Part shown: positions 36,777 through 46,019 of the stretch, piece after piece
Numbering within the stretch: position 1 is the first letter of the stretch
How the letters are laid out: the number at the start of each line of letters is the position of its first letter
From: Lactobacillus kefiranofaciens
GTDB lineage: Bacteria > Bacillota > Bacilli > Lactobacillales > Lactobacillaceae
DNA: 64,000 nucleotides
NCBI RefSeq assembly: GCF_900103655.1
Contig: NZ_FMXC01000002.1
Location: 1 to 64,000 of the forward strand
Direction of reading: 5' to 3'
Notes under the pieces: generated by a model
Told to the model about the DNA's origin: nothing
The model's input: the letters and a program-made list of their open reading frames with translations, nothing else
Database searches by the model: none
Program-made: the position numbers and the translations under genes

Positions 36777-38077
36777 TGAAATTTCATCAGATCGTTAAAT
36801 TGAAAAATCTATTGCTGGGAGTCAACTTTTTGGCTGTTTTATTCAATGCTGCTCTATATATTTTCATCAGTCGCTATATCAATGAAAATCAACTAGATTA
36901 CCAGTTGCTAACTAAGTTGAATTCTATCCCAACTAGTCCAATGGTTATCTTTTTAAGAAGTATTATTCTCTTCTTTATTCTCTCTGCAATCATTCTTTTT
37001 AGGCAAAACACGACTTTAACCAAAGCCCAAAATAATTTCATTCTTTTGCTTGAATTGATTCTTGCCTTAACTATTTTCTTTTCTCTCAACATGGCATATA
37101 ACGGCATTTTTCTATTAGTTTTCATCAATCTCTTCTTAAAAAATAAGGATGAAACCCAATTTAACAAATTTCGTTTATGGCTATTAATCGGTTTTATTCT
37201 ACTGATCCTTTTTTCTCTCTCTGATCAAAATTTAATTAATGAAGCAATCAAGGCGCCAAGTCTATCTGCATATATTGACTTTCTGCCCCAATCAACGAGA
37301 TCCATTATTTCTTTTACTCGTAATTTACTATCTCTAACCAATTTAATGCTATTTATTATTATTCTGGTTTTATACGCTCACTATTCTATTACCCGTGAAC
37401 AAGAATTAAAAAATAAAATGGCTATCAGTGAAGAATTTAAATCGATGGCTGACATTACTGAGCACGTCTCACATGATAAAGACCGTGAAAGATTAGCACG
37501 TGATATTCACGATACGATTGGTCATACTTTAACTGGTTTTGCAGTAGGCTTAGATGCCGCAATTGTTCTAATTGATGTTGATCCGGCAACTGCTAAAAAA
37601 CAATTGGGTAAGGTCTCTACTTCTGTTAAAGAAGGACTGATTAATATCCGTCAGTCGTTAAATCGAATTCGACCAGGAGCTTTAGATAATTACACCTTTA
37701 AAGCAGCACTCGAGGAACTACTGAACAAGTTTAAAAACATCTCTCATCTTAATATCACTTTAGAATATAACTGGGATGCAGAAAATCTAGAAAAATTAAC
37801 GGAAAACGTGATTTTTCACATCATCGAAGAAACTTTTACTAATTCTCTAAAACATGGACATGCTACTAAAGTATTAGTCATGTGTAATATGAAAGATAAT
37901 AATTATCAACTGATTATTCACAACAATGGTCAGAGTGCACCCCATTTCATCCCTGGCGTTGGTTTAAATTACTTAAAAGATCTAGTATCTAGTTTAGGTG
38001 GTCAAATTAAATTTAATGGCAAGGTTGGATTTACTACTATCGTAACGATCCCCAAGGAGGAAAATAATCATGATTAA
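36776..38077 (+). CDS. Sensor histidine kinase, NarL/LiaS-type (HisKA_3)
   Basis: Membrane histidine kinase, 433 aa. About six hydrophobic segments occupy residues 10-205, followed by the HisKA_3 helix DRERLARDIHDTIGHTLTGFAVGLDAA, with the phosphorylated His in RDIHD (about residue 242). The ATPase domain shows IIEETFTNSLKHGHATKV (N box) and GVGLNYLKDLVSSLGG (G box). No large sensory domain is exposed, so ligand sensing probably comes from the flanking binding proteins. I start at the ATG overlapping the upstream stop; an in-frame GTG at 36767 is an alternative. Confidence 0.88.
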   Translation: MKFHQIVKLKNLLLGVNFLAVLFNAALYIFISRYINENQLDYQLLTKLNSIPTSPMVIFLRSIILFFILSAIILFRQNTTLTKAQNNFILLLELILALTIFFSLNMAYNGIFLLVFINLFLKNKDETQFNKFRLWLLIGFILLILFSLSDQNLINEAIKAPSLSAYIDFLPQSTRSIISFTRNLLSLTNLMLFIIILVLYAHYSITREQELKNKMAISEEFKSMADITEHVSHDKDRERLARDIHDTIGHTLTGFAVGLDAAIVLIDVDPATAKKQLGKVSTSVKEGLINIRQSLNRIRPGALDNYTFKAALEELLNKFKNISHLNITLEYNWDAENLEKLTENVIFHIIEETFTNSLKHGHATKVLVMCNMKDNNYQLIIHNNGQSAPHFIPGVGLNYLKDLVSSLGGQIKFNGKVGFTTIVTIPKEENNHD

Positions 38078-38739
38078 AATTCTTATCGCTGATGACCAAG
38101 AATTAATTAAAGACTCTATCAAAATTATTCTTGAGGTTAATCCTAAATACACCATCACTGACACTGTCAAAAATGGTCAAGAAGCTCTAGAAAGCATTAA
38201 GAAGAATAAACCTGATGTAGTCCTCATGGACATCCGAATGCCAGTAATGGATGGCACGGTTTGCACCAAGTACATCAAAGAAAAATATCCTGAGATTAAA
38301 GTTATTATTTTAACTACGTTCGATGATGATGATTTTATTTTTAGCGCCTTAAAATATGGTGCATCAGGCTATTTGCTTAAAGGCGTTTCTCCCGATGAAT
38401 TATATAAAGCAATCGATACGGTTTATTCAGGTGGTGCGATGATTAATCCCGATATTGCTGGTAAGGTTTTTCGCCTATTTTCTAAAATGGCTCAATCCAA
38501 CTATTCAATTGCTGTAGATTGCGACGAAGCTAAAAATTTAAGTAAAAGCGAATGGCAAGTCATTCAACAAGTCGGCTTAGGACGCACCAACAAAGAAATT
38601 GCTCAAAAACTATTTTTATCAGAAGGAACTGTGAGAAATTATATTTCTAAAAATTCTGAGCTGCCTAGATCTTCGTGACAGAACGCAATTAGCTATTTGG
38701 GCTGTGCAAAAAGGAATTATTAACAAGGACTTTAACTAA
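38070..38739 (+). pseudogene. NarL/LuxR-family response regulator, C-terminal frameshift
   Basis: The receiver domain (residues 1-120) is complete: LIADDQELI, phosphoacceptor Asp in VVLMDIRMPVMDG (about 54), and LTTFDDDDFIF. The LuxR-type helix-turn-helix begins LSKSEWQVIQQVGLGRTNKEIAQKLFLSEGTVRNYISK. A run of five A at 38649-38653 then shifts the frame. With four A the sequence continues ILSCLDLRDRTQLAIWAVQK and ends at a TAA at 38737-38739 that overlaps the next ATG. The broken form still includes the recognition helix but has a wrong C-terminus, so it could keep partial function. Confidence 0.83.
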
Positions 38740-40031
38740 TGACCAAGGTAAAGAAAAATATTTTATTCCTTAGTATCTTGCTTCTTATAAGCATTTTAAC
38801 CGCTATCATTAAATACAATTCTTGGCAAGCAAAACATATTCTGACTGTTGGCATCTATACCGGTAGCCCCTGGGACGTACCTAACAACAACCAATATCGC
38901 GTCTTCGACTATGCCATCAAAGAATTCAAGAAAAAACATCCCAATGTACAAATTAGATATGAAAATGGTATTCAAAAATCTGATTATCGTAACTGGTTAA
39001 GCGAAAAAATGGTACAAGGAAAATCACCGGATTTAATGATCGTACCTAATAATTCATTTAATTTATTGGCTAGCAATGGTGCCTTTAAAGATTTATCTGG
39101 TCTAATGAGCACTAATAATGTATCCACTCAAAGTTTTTATCCAGTTGCACTTAAAGCTGGTGAACTAAAAGGGAAACAATATGCTCTGCCCTTTCAAGCC
39201 AATCCTAGATTTATGGTGATGAACAAAGATCTGCTTATAAAAAACAAAATATTCGCCCCATCATTTAACTGGACCCCAGCTGAATTAAAAAGGATTTGTC
39301 GGCAATTAGCTATTACTAAATATCAAGGATCAAAACTTGGCATTACTTCAGAATATAATTGTAGCGATGCTCTAATGGCATATAATTATCGGCTTAGCAA
39401 AACTAAAGATAATCCAATTCAATTAACCACCGCTGCCGCAATTAAGGGTTTTAACCTGATTGAGTATTTAAGAAATATTGGTCAATCTAAAATAGCTAAC
39501 AGAGATTTATTTGATCAAGGCAAAGTAGCTTTTACTCCCATTAGTTTAGCAAAATATCAGACTTATACTTCCTATCCTTACTATGTGACTAATGCCAATA
39601 ACTTTACTTGGAACTGCTTGCAAATGCCACATATTAAAAATGCAAAAGCAACTCAAGTAGATATTTCTATGTTTGCAATTTCCTCTAAGGCACGCAATCC
39701 TAAGCTAGCTTGGCAGTTTCTTAAGACTTTGTGCATCAACAAGAGAGTACAAGAAAAAGCAATGGAAATTAACAAGGGCTGCTCTGTCTTGCCTAAAGTA
39801 GTTTTAGATAAAAAAGTACAACAGGCTTTAAGTCATAATAGCCAGGGAAGCTTAACTTCCACCAAACTAAATGCCATTATGAATAATGGTTATACAGAAC
39901 CAAAATTTAGAAACTTTGGCGAAATCTATAGCGTATTAGACCATTCAATTACTAAAGCATTAGATACTAATACCTTAGACGATCAGATCTTTTATATTCA
40001 ACAGCAAGCTAATACCGAGCTAAAAAATTAA
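38739..40031 (+). CDS. Membrane-anchored extracellular solute-binding protein (family 1-like)
   Basis: ABC-type sugar-binding fold of 430 aa with an N-terminal membrane helix (residues about 8-26) but no lipobox cysteine. Visible features: LTVGIYTGSPWDVPNN, FKKKHPNVQIRYENG, KSPDLMIVPNNSF, LKGKQYALPFQANPRFMVMNKDLL and KARNPKLAWQFLKTL, all typical of carbohydrate-binding proteins. No permease or ATPase gene adjoins it. As the fourth gene of a coupled kinase-regulator operon, it is more likely a sensor than a transporter part. It ends 3 nt before repeat copy 2. Confidence 0.82.
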   Translation: MTKVKKNILFLSILLLISILTAIIKYNSWQAKHILTVGIYTGSPWDVPNNNQYRVFDYAIKEFKKKHPNVQIRYENGIQKSDYRNWLSEKMVQGKSPDLMIVPNNSFNLLASNGAFKDLSGLMSTNNVSTQSFYPVALKAGELKGKQYALPFQANPRFMVMNKDLLIKNKIFAPSFNWTPAELKRICRQLAITKYQGSKLGITSEYNCSDALMAYNYRLSKTKDNPIQLTTAAAIKGFNLIEYLRNIGQSKIANRDLFDQGKVAFTPISLAKYQTYTSYPYYVTNANNFTWNCLQMPHIKNAKATQVDISMFAISSKARNPKLAWQFLKTLCINKRVQEKAMEINKGCSVLPKVVLDKKVQQALSHNSQGSLTSTKLNAIMNNGYTEPKFRNFGEIYSVLDHSITKALDTNTLDDQIFYIQQQANTELKN

Positions 40032-40032
40032 G

Positions 40033-41440
40033 CTAAAAGAAAAACTTCGAAGCTGAACTTTTTTCAACTTCGAAGTTTTTGGATATATATTTATTTTTCT
40101 TTTCAAAATAGATTGCCAGTCCCAAAATCAATCCGACTAAACTGAAAATAATCCAGCTAAATCCCATTGAAAACAACGGGAAATATTCTTGCCCAAAATT
40201 AATTATGCTCTGCGCAAAAGCAGTATTTTTCAATTCAACTGGCAAGGCATTAATTAAGTCAAAAAATGCTGGGATCAAAGTTAGGTAGCAGGTAACTTTA
40301 TACACAAGTGGATTATTTTTAAAAATTGGGGGATAGCAAACCTAAAAGAATGACACTAATAGCAACTGGGTAAATAAACATCAATACCGGTGTCGACCAA
40401 GCAACGATCCGATCTAGGCCCAAGTTAGCAAAAATAAATGAAAGCAGACAGTTGCCTAGTAAAAATGTCTTGTAAGAAATCTTGGGAAAGCGCTTATGAA
40501 AATCTTCCGCAAAGGCAATTACCAAACCCATCGCTGTAGTTAAACAAGTAATTGTCGTCAGCGTTGCCAGCAAGACATTGCCGAAGACGCCCATATAGTA
40601 GTGGGAAATCTGTGATAAGGTTATTCCGCCATTAGAAGCCAGCTTGAATTGATGCAGACTGCTTGCGCCGAGCCAGATTAAACAAACATAGATGACGCCG
40701 ATTGCCAGCATCCCCCAAAGACCGCTTTTGGCTAAAGTCAATGAAACATCCTTTTGTTTAGTAATACCTAATTCCTTAATTGCGGTAATTACGGCCACGC
40801 CGAAGATCAACGCAGCTAAAGCATCCATCGTGTTATATCCTTGCAAAAATCCGTTGGTAAAACCAGCGCTTCGATAAACTGCAGTAACAGCTGTAGTGCC
40901 AGCTTTTCCTAAGGGATTTATAAACGCCATTAAAAAAATGACAAACAGCAACACAATAAAGAGCGGATTTAATACTTTACCGATCAAATCGGTGATATTG
41001 CCTTCGGTAATCGATAAGGCAAAAACCAGGATAAAGAAGATTCCCGTGAAAATTAATAACCCCCACTTTTGCATGCCAGCCGGTAAATATGGCGCAAAAC
41101 CAATCTCATACGGAACCGTGGCAGTTCTTGGCGTGGCCGCAAATGGTCCAATCGTCAAATGGATCAGCACTAACAAAATCGAAGCAAAGCTCATCCCCAC
41201 TGGTCTCGCTAGTTCATAAAGACCATTTGAGCGCGTGATACTTAAAGCCATTAAAGCTAAAAGCGGCAATAAAACACCAGAGGCCAAAAAGCCAAGCCCA
41301 GAAACCAGCCAGTTGCTCCCCGCCATTTGACCTAAATGAACAGGGAAAATTAAGTTTCCCGCCCCAAAAATCATGCCAAAGAACAAAGAAGCAATAACCA
41401 GAATTTTCTTAAATGATAAATTGTCTTTTTCCAATAACAT
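40033..41440 (-). pseudogene. brnQ: Branched-chain amino acid:cation symporter BrnQ, frameshifted
   Basis: LIVCS-family importer of Leu, Ile and Val with about 12 membrane helices. The first 373 codons are intact (MIFGAGNLIFPVHLGQMAG, family-typical N-terminus) and stop at 40319 in a wrong frame. A run of five C on the minus strand (40328-40332) explains it: with four C the frame continues SPIFKNNPLVYKVTCYLTLI into the remaining roughly 90 codons, ending at 40033. Intact length would be about 468 aa, near normal. The break removes the last two or so helices. I start at the ATG 41440, which is preceded by AAAGG. Confidence 0.88.
40034..40080. repeat. 47-bp direct repeat, copy 2, containing a terminator hairpin
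   Basis: Identical to 32463-32509. Here the hairpin ends the sensory operon on plus and overlaps the last codons of the brnQ remnant on minus. Confidence 0.95.
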
Positions 41441-41497
41441 CAATCCTTTACAAAATAACTGCTTTTTAATATACCGAAATCCAAAATTCTGGTCAAT

Positions 41498-41530
41498 AAA
41501 AAAGTCGAATCATCAACGATTCGGCTTTTT
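41498..41530 (-). terminator. Second terminator downstream of groEL
   Basis: AAAAAGCCGAATC pairs with GATTCGACTTTTTT on the minus strand. It lies between groEL and brnQ. Confidence 0.8.
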
Positions 41531-41573
41531 GAATATATTCTATATTTGAAATGGTAAGCGCTAATCAAATGAA

Positions 41574-41595
41574 CAAAAACGCTAAAGCGTTTTTG
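41574..41595 (-). terminator. Terminator of groESL
   Basis: A perfect inverted repeat CAAAAACGCT / AGCGTTTTTG lies 33 bp after the groEL stop. Confidence 0.78.
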
Positions 41596-41627
41596 AATTG
41601 AAACAGTAAGTGCTAAAGCACTAACGA

Positions 41628-43262
<1,635 letters not shown>

Positions 43263-43312
43263 TTATCTATGCTCCTTTATTTTGTATTTGATCTAACTTA
43301 ACTAAAAGCTAA

Positions 43313-43597
43313 TTACTTAGCGATTGCTAAAATGTCCTTTTCGCGAAGAACTAAGTACTTTTCGCCTTCGTATTCAACGTTGGTGCCTGAGTATCTATCG
43401 TAAATAACTACGTCGCCCTTCTTAACTGACATAGGAATCTTCTCACCGTTTGAAGCGTAAGCACCGTCACCGACAGCAACAACTTCACCTTCAGTTGGCT
43501 TCTTCTTAGCATTTGATGCTAAAACGATGCCACCAACAGTCTTTTCTTCCTCTTCTTTAACCTTTACGATTACGCGATCACCAATTGGTTCTAACAC
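43313..43597 (-). CDS. groES: Co-chaperonin GroES (Hsp10)
   Basis: Heptameric lid of GroEL, 94 aa, with [33 protein letters not shown] containing the mobile loop, and [31 protein letters not shown]. First gene of the groESL operon. Confidence 0.97.
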   Translation of the reverse strand: MLEPIGDRVIVKVKEEEEKTVGGIVLASNAKKKPTEGEVVAVGDGAYASNGEKIPMSVKKGDVVIYDRYSGTNVEYEGEKYLVLREKDILAIAK

Positions 43598-43656
43598 GTT
43601 AAGTACCTCCTATGTTTTTATTTTTCTTTTTAGAAATTTAAAATCATTATTAATCA

Positions 43657-43683
43657 TTAGCACTCTTATTTACTAAGTGCTAA
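43657..43683 (-). promoter_or_regulatory. CIRCE element, groES-proximal
   Basis: TTAGCACTC-N9-AAGTGCTAA, one mismatch from the perfect HrcA operator. It lies downstream of the groES -10 box. Confidence 0.93.
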
Positions 43684-43695
43684 CTTACAAATATG

Positions 43696-43724
43696 ATAAT
43701 AACCTCTTTTGTGAAAAAAAGCAA
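43696..43724 (-). promoter_or_regulatory. groESL promoter
   Basis: Minus-strand TTGCTT (43719-43724), 17-bp spacer, TATTAT (43696-43701), placed exactly between two CIRCE elements. Confidence 0.75.
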
Positions 43725-43731
43725 GAAAAAA

Positions 43732-43758
43732 TTAGCACTTTTTAGAAAAGAGTGCTAA
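43732..43758 (-). promoter_or_regulatory. CIRCE element, distal
   Basis: TTAGCACTT-N9-GAGTGCTAA, again one mismatch. It lies upstream of the -35 box, so HrcA could bind on both sides of the promoter. Confidence 0.92.
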
Positions 43759-43782
43759 TTTTGCTTTTTCTTAACTTTTTAA

Positions 43783-44295
43783 CTAAATGGCCGAAAGTAG
43801 CCCATCAATAATGCCATAGGTTAATCCCATCACATAGTATTGCTTATAGGCATCCCAAAAACTTTTACATTCTTCCTTATCTTCATCATCAATGAAATAG
43901 TACTTACCATCTTTTCTATTCCTAAAGGTTTTAACTAATGCATAGAAGATTGCCAAGATCGCCATCAAAATGAAGAGAAGGATTGGGAAGAAGTAACCAA
44001 TAATGTTTTGAAAATTATAGGCCATCCCTGCTGCAATGACGACTAGCAAGTAAATTACGGTAACTAATGGATTGCAAATTAGACGTGACGGCTTTACCTT
44101 TAAAGACAATAAGATTGAAAAAAGCAGCGGCAAAATCAAAATGATCAATAAAGTTAGTGCATACACATTATTAATTTCTTTTAGCTTAAAGACCACATTA
44201 TGCTCCAGCTTACCCCAGAACAGACTTAAGAGACCCACTACCCAATAGATAGCGGTCATGATCCAGACAGTTTTAGTCGTTTCTTTGTTTTTCAT
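43783..44295 (-). CDS. Hypothetical membrane protein
   Basis: Protein of 170 aa with four or five hydrophobic helices (about residues 10-26, 43-63, 75-93, 98-120) and a charged loop (NRKDGKYYFIDDEDKEECKSF). I do not recognise a family. I chose the ATG at 44295, 9 nt after AAGGGG; an ATG at 44304 is immediately adjacent to that site. It is a single gene upstream of groESL. The 270 bp beyond it (44305-44574) are AT-rich and hold only the antitoxin promoter. Confidence 0.65.
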   Translation of the reverse strand: MKNKETTKTVWIMTAIYWVVGLLSLFWGKLEHNVVFKLKEINNVYALTLLIILILPLLFSILLSLKVKPSRLICNPLVTVIYLLVVIAAGMAYNFQNIIGYFFPILLFILMAILAIFYALVKTFRNRKDGKYYFIDDEDKEECKSFWDAYKQYYVMGLTYGIIDGLLSAI

Positions 44296-44525
44296 TCTTA
44301 TCATCCCCTTATTTAATTAGCAAAATTATAGCATAAAAAACACCATGCTAATAACCAATCTATTACATTCTTTTACTCAATATTTGAATTTAAAAATCTA
44401 ATTAGTTGAAAAGATCTATTTAATTTAACAAAAGTATAAAGTTAATTAGATTTATAATTCTTCATATTCCAAAAAATTACTCCTCGACGTTGTGAATATC
44501 TATAATAGATTTTGTTGTTTTTGTG

Positions 44526-44541
44526 TTATAACATATTATAA
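44526..44541. promoter_or_regulatory. Putative operator of the first toxin-antitoxin module
   Basis: The near-palindrome TTATAACATATTATAA overlaps the -10 region upstream of the antitoxin gene. Antitoxins of this kind usually autorepress through such sites. The core ATAACATA recurs upstream of the second module. Confidence 0.45.
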
Positions 44542-44574
44542 TTTAATTAATTTAAACAACAAGAGGTGGCTATC

Positions 44575-44838
44575 ATGAAAGAACTTAAAGTTAGAAAAAT
44601 TGGTAATTCTCTAGGAAGTATCTTCCCTAAAGAGTGGGGCGTCGAAGATGGAGCTAAATTAGAATACAGGGTGGACCATCAACACCACAAAGTCATCATT
44701 GATTTAAGATCTACCGCTGTTAAACATGATCGTGAACTTATTGAAAAAAGCTTTGCTGAATTCGACAAAAATTCATTGACGGAACAAGATATGCAAGCCA
44801 AATTTGGAAAGTATGGCTGGGATAATGTATCAAATTAA
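44575..44838 (+). CDS. AbrB/MazE-like antitoxin
   Basis: Protein of 87 aa with a swapped-hairpin AbrB DNA-binding fold at the N-terminus (MKELKVRKIGNSLGSIFPKEW, the R-x-I-GNS-x-G pattern of MazE-type proteins). A helical C-terminal half (ELIEKSFAEFDKNSLTEQDMQAKFGKYGW) presumably wraps the toxin. I start at the ATG 44575 after AAGAGGTGG; a GTG at 44566 would lie within that site. It overlaps the toxin gene, as in toxin-antitoxin operons. Confidence 0.82.
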   Translation: MKELKVRKIGNSLGSIFPKEWGVEDGAKLEYRVDHQHHKVIIDLRSTAVKHDRELIEKSFAEFDKNSLTEQDMQAKFGKYGWDNVSN

Positions 44839-45136
44839 ATATAGCAAGAGCTTTGCTTCCTCATTATCTCAGACCATTACTTATTGGCAGCATGATTTAG
44901 AATTCTCAGATGAACAAATTAAAAATTATGTTTCATTGATTTCTAAAAATATTCACTTACTCAGTGATTTTCCTTTTATCAGCAAAGATGTAAGTTCAAT
45001 TTACCATTTTTCGGTTCCAACCTATCGGATTACTATTGGCAAGAAATATGCTATTTTTTACCGCGTAGATGAGAAAAAGAAAACTATCATGATTGATAGT
45101 CTCTTTAGCAATAAGCAAATGAAAATAGAATTCTAA
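44825..45136 (+). CDS. RelE/ParE-superfamily toxin
   Basis: Protein of 103 aa. It starts YQIKYSKSFASSLSQTITYW and ends with the typical YRITIGKKYAIFYRVDEKKKTIMIDSLFSNKQ beta-hairpin of RelE/ParE folds. The catalytic class (mRNA interferase or gyrase poison) is not clear from the residues I can see. It overlaps the antitoxin by 14 nt. Pairing with an AbrB-type antitoxin is less common than pairing with RelB or ribbon-helix-helix proteins. Confidence 0.75.
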   Translation: MYQIKYSKSFASSLSQTITYWQHDLEFSDEQIKNYVSLISKNIHLLSDFPFISKDVSSIYHFSVPTYRITIGKKYAIFYRVDEKKKTIMIDSLFSNKQMKIEF

Positions 45137-45200
45137 TTACAAAAAGACACCAAGAAATAATCTTTCTTAGTGTCTTTCTTTATCTGATTTAATTGTTTTG
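45134..45200. repeat. Direct repeat flanking the doc module, copy 1, with terminator
   Basis: About 67 bp nearly identical to 45924-45989 (one substitution in the first 48 bp, then small differences). It contains AAAGACACCAAGAAA and TTTCTTAGTGTCTTT, a terminator between two convergent toxin-antitoxin modules. Confidence 0.92.
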
Positions 45201-45224
45201 GACTTCTACTGAAACTATCACAAA

Positions 45225-45623
45225 TTAATTTATTTTTCTACTATGACTTTTCAGCCAATCCGCTACAAATTTCATAACTTCTTCCGTATCATCACTATTA
45301 GTCACAAATAGAATGAACTTTAAGCCTTCATCTTTTGTAAAATTAACTTGATAACCATTTTTAGTAAGAAAAAATGTAGTAGCAACCAGTGCAGTACGCT
45401 TATTTCCATCAGCAAAAATATGCTTTTTAGTAATCTTTTGCAAAATGAAAGCTGCTTTAAGCCAAATAGTTGGATAAAGCTCATGTCCAAAAAGCACTTG
45501 CTTAGGTTGCTTTACAATTATATCTATTCCTTCTGTATATTGAATTCCAATAGAACCTTTTCCGGCACGTTCAATCACACTTTTATTAATAGCAATAAGG
45601 GTTAGCTTGTTAAGATAATACAT
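45225..45623 (-). CDS. doc: Doc/Fic-family toxin
   Basis: Protein of 132 aa of the death-on-curing type; Doc of phage P1 phosphorylates EF-Tu. The Fic-like active site is KHIFADGNKRTALVATTFFLTKNG, matching HxFxDGNKR in Doc (here H-I-F-A-D-G-N-K-R). The N-terminus LNKLTLIAINKSVIERAGKGSIGI is also Doc-like. Start and the antitoxin stop overlap. No truncation is seen, so it should be an active toxin. Confidence 0.88.
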   Translation of the reverse strand: MYYLNKLTLIAINKSVIERAGKGSIGIQYTEGIDIIVKQPKQVLFGHELYPTIWLKAAFILQKITKKHIFADGNKRTALVATTFFLTKNGYQVNFTKDEGLKFILFVTNSDDTEEVMKFVADWLKSHSRKIN

Positions 45624-45877
45624 TACTTATCTTCTAACTCCTTCATTAAATCCCCGTGCTTTTGATAAAAATCATCCATAAATGAATCTAATGATGGATC
45701 AACGGCATCTAGTTTTTTAAAAGTAATTTTATCGCCATTAGGATCGATAATCTTTTCAAAGATAGTATCTTCGCTGGCACCTAGTGCTTTTTTATCTTTG
45801 CTTGTAACTCTAAATCCCCAGGAATTACCAGCTTTAAACATTTTAGTTTCATCTTTTAAGGCTTTAGTAGAACTCAT
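45623..45877 (-). CDS. AbrB/MazE-like antitoxin of the Doc module
   Basis: Protein of 84 aa: AbrB-type N-domain with TKMFKAGNSWGFRVTSKDKKALG, then an acidic C-terminal tail (DSFMDDFYQKHGDLMKELEDK) of the kind that neutralises toxins. The ATG at 45877 is preferred; a TTG at 45886 is in frame. Doc is more often paired with Phd-type antitoxins, but AbrB-type partners are known in Firmicutes. It stops 1 nt into the doc start codon. Confidence 0.8.
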   Translation of the reverse strand: MSSTKALKDETKMFKAGNSWGFRVTSKDKKALGASEDTIFEKIIDPNGDKITFKKLDAVDPSLDSFMDDFYQKHGDLMKELEDK

Positions 45878-45902
45878 AATTTTCAACTTCCTCTCTCAAT
45901 CG

Positions 45903-45916
45903 TCATAACATAATGA
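45903..45916. promoter_or_regulatory. Putative operator of the Doc module
   Basis: TCATAACATAATGA, an imperfect palindrome 26 bp upstream of the antitoxin, sharing ATAACATA with the operator candidate of the first module. Confidence 0.4.
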
Positions 45917-45923
45917 TAGCATG

Positions 45924-45989
45924 TAATTACAGAAAGACACCAAGAAATAATCTTTCTTAGTGTCTTTCTTTAATTATCTAATTGTTTTG
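45924..45989. repeat. Direct repeat flanking the doc module, copy 2, with terminator
   Basis: Near-identical to 45134-45200 at an offset of 790 bp. Here the hairpin serves as terminator of scrA on the minus strand. Confidence 0.92.
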
Positions 45990-46019
45990 ATTTTCTGGAT
46001 TCTAGAGGATAATCAGAGA

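Noticed and set aside
38640-38739. Programmed frameshifting in the response regulator
   Set aside because: The A5 run is not a canonical slippery site and no downstream pseudoknot is evident; similar run-length breaks occur in four unrelated genes.
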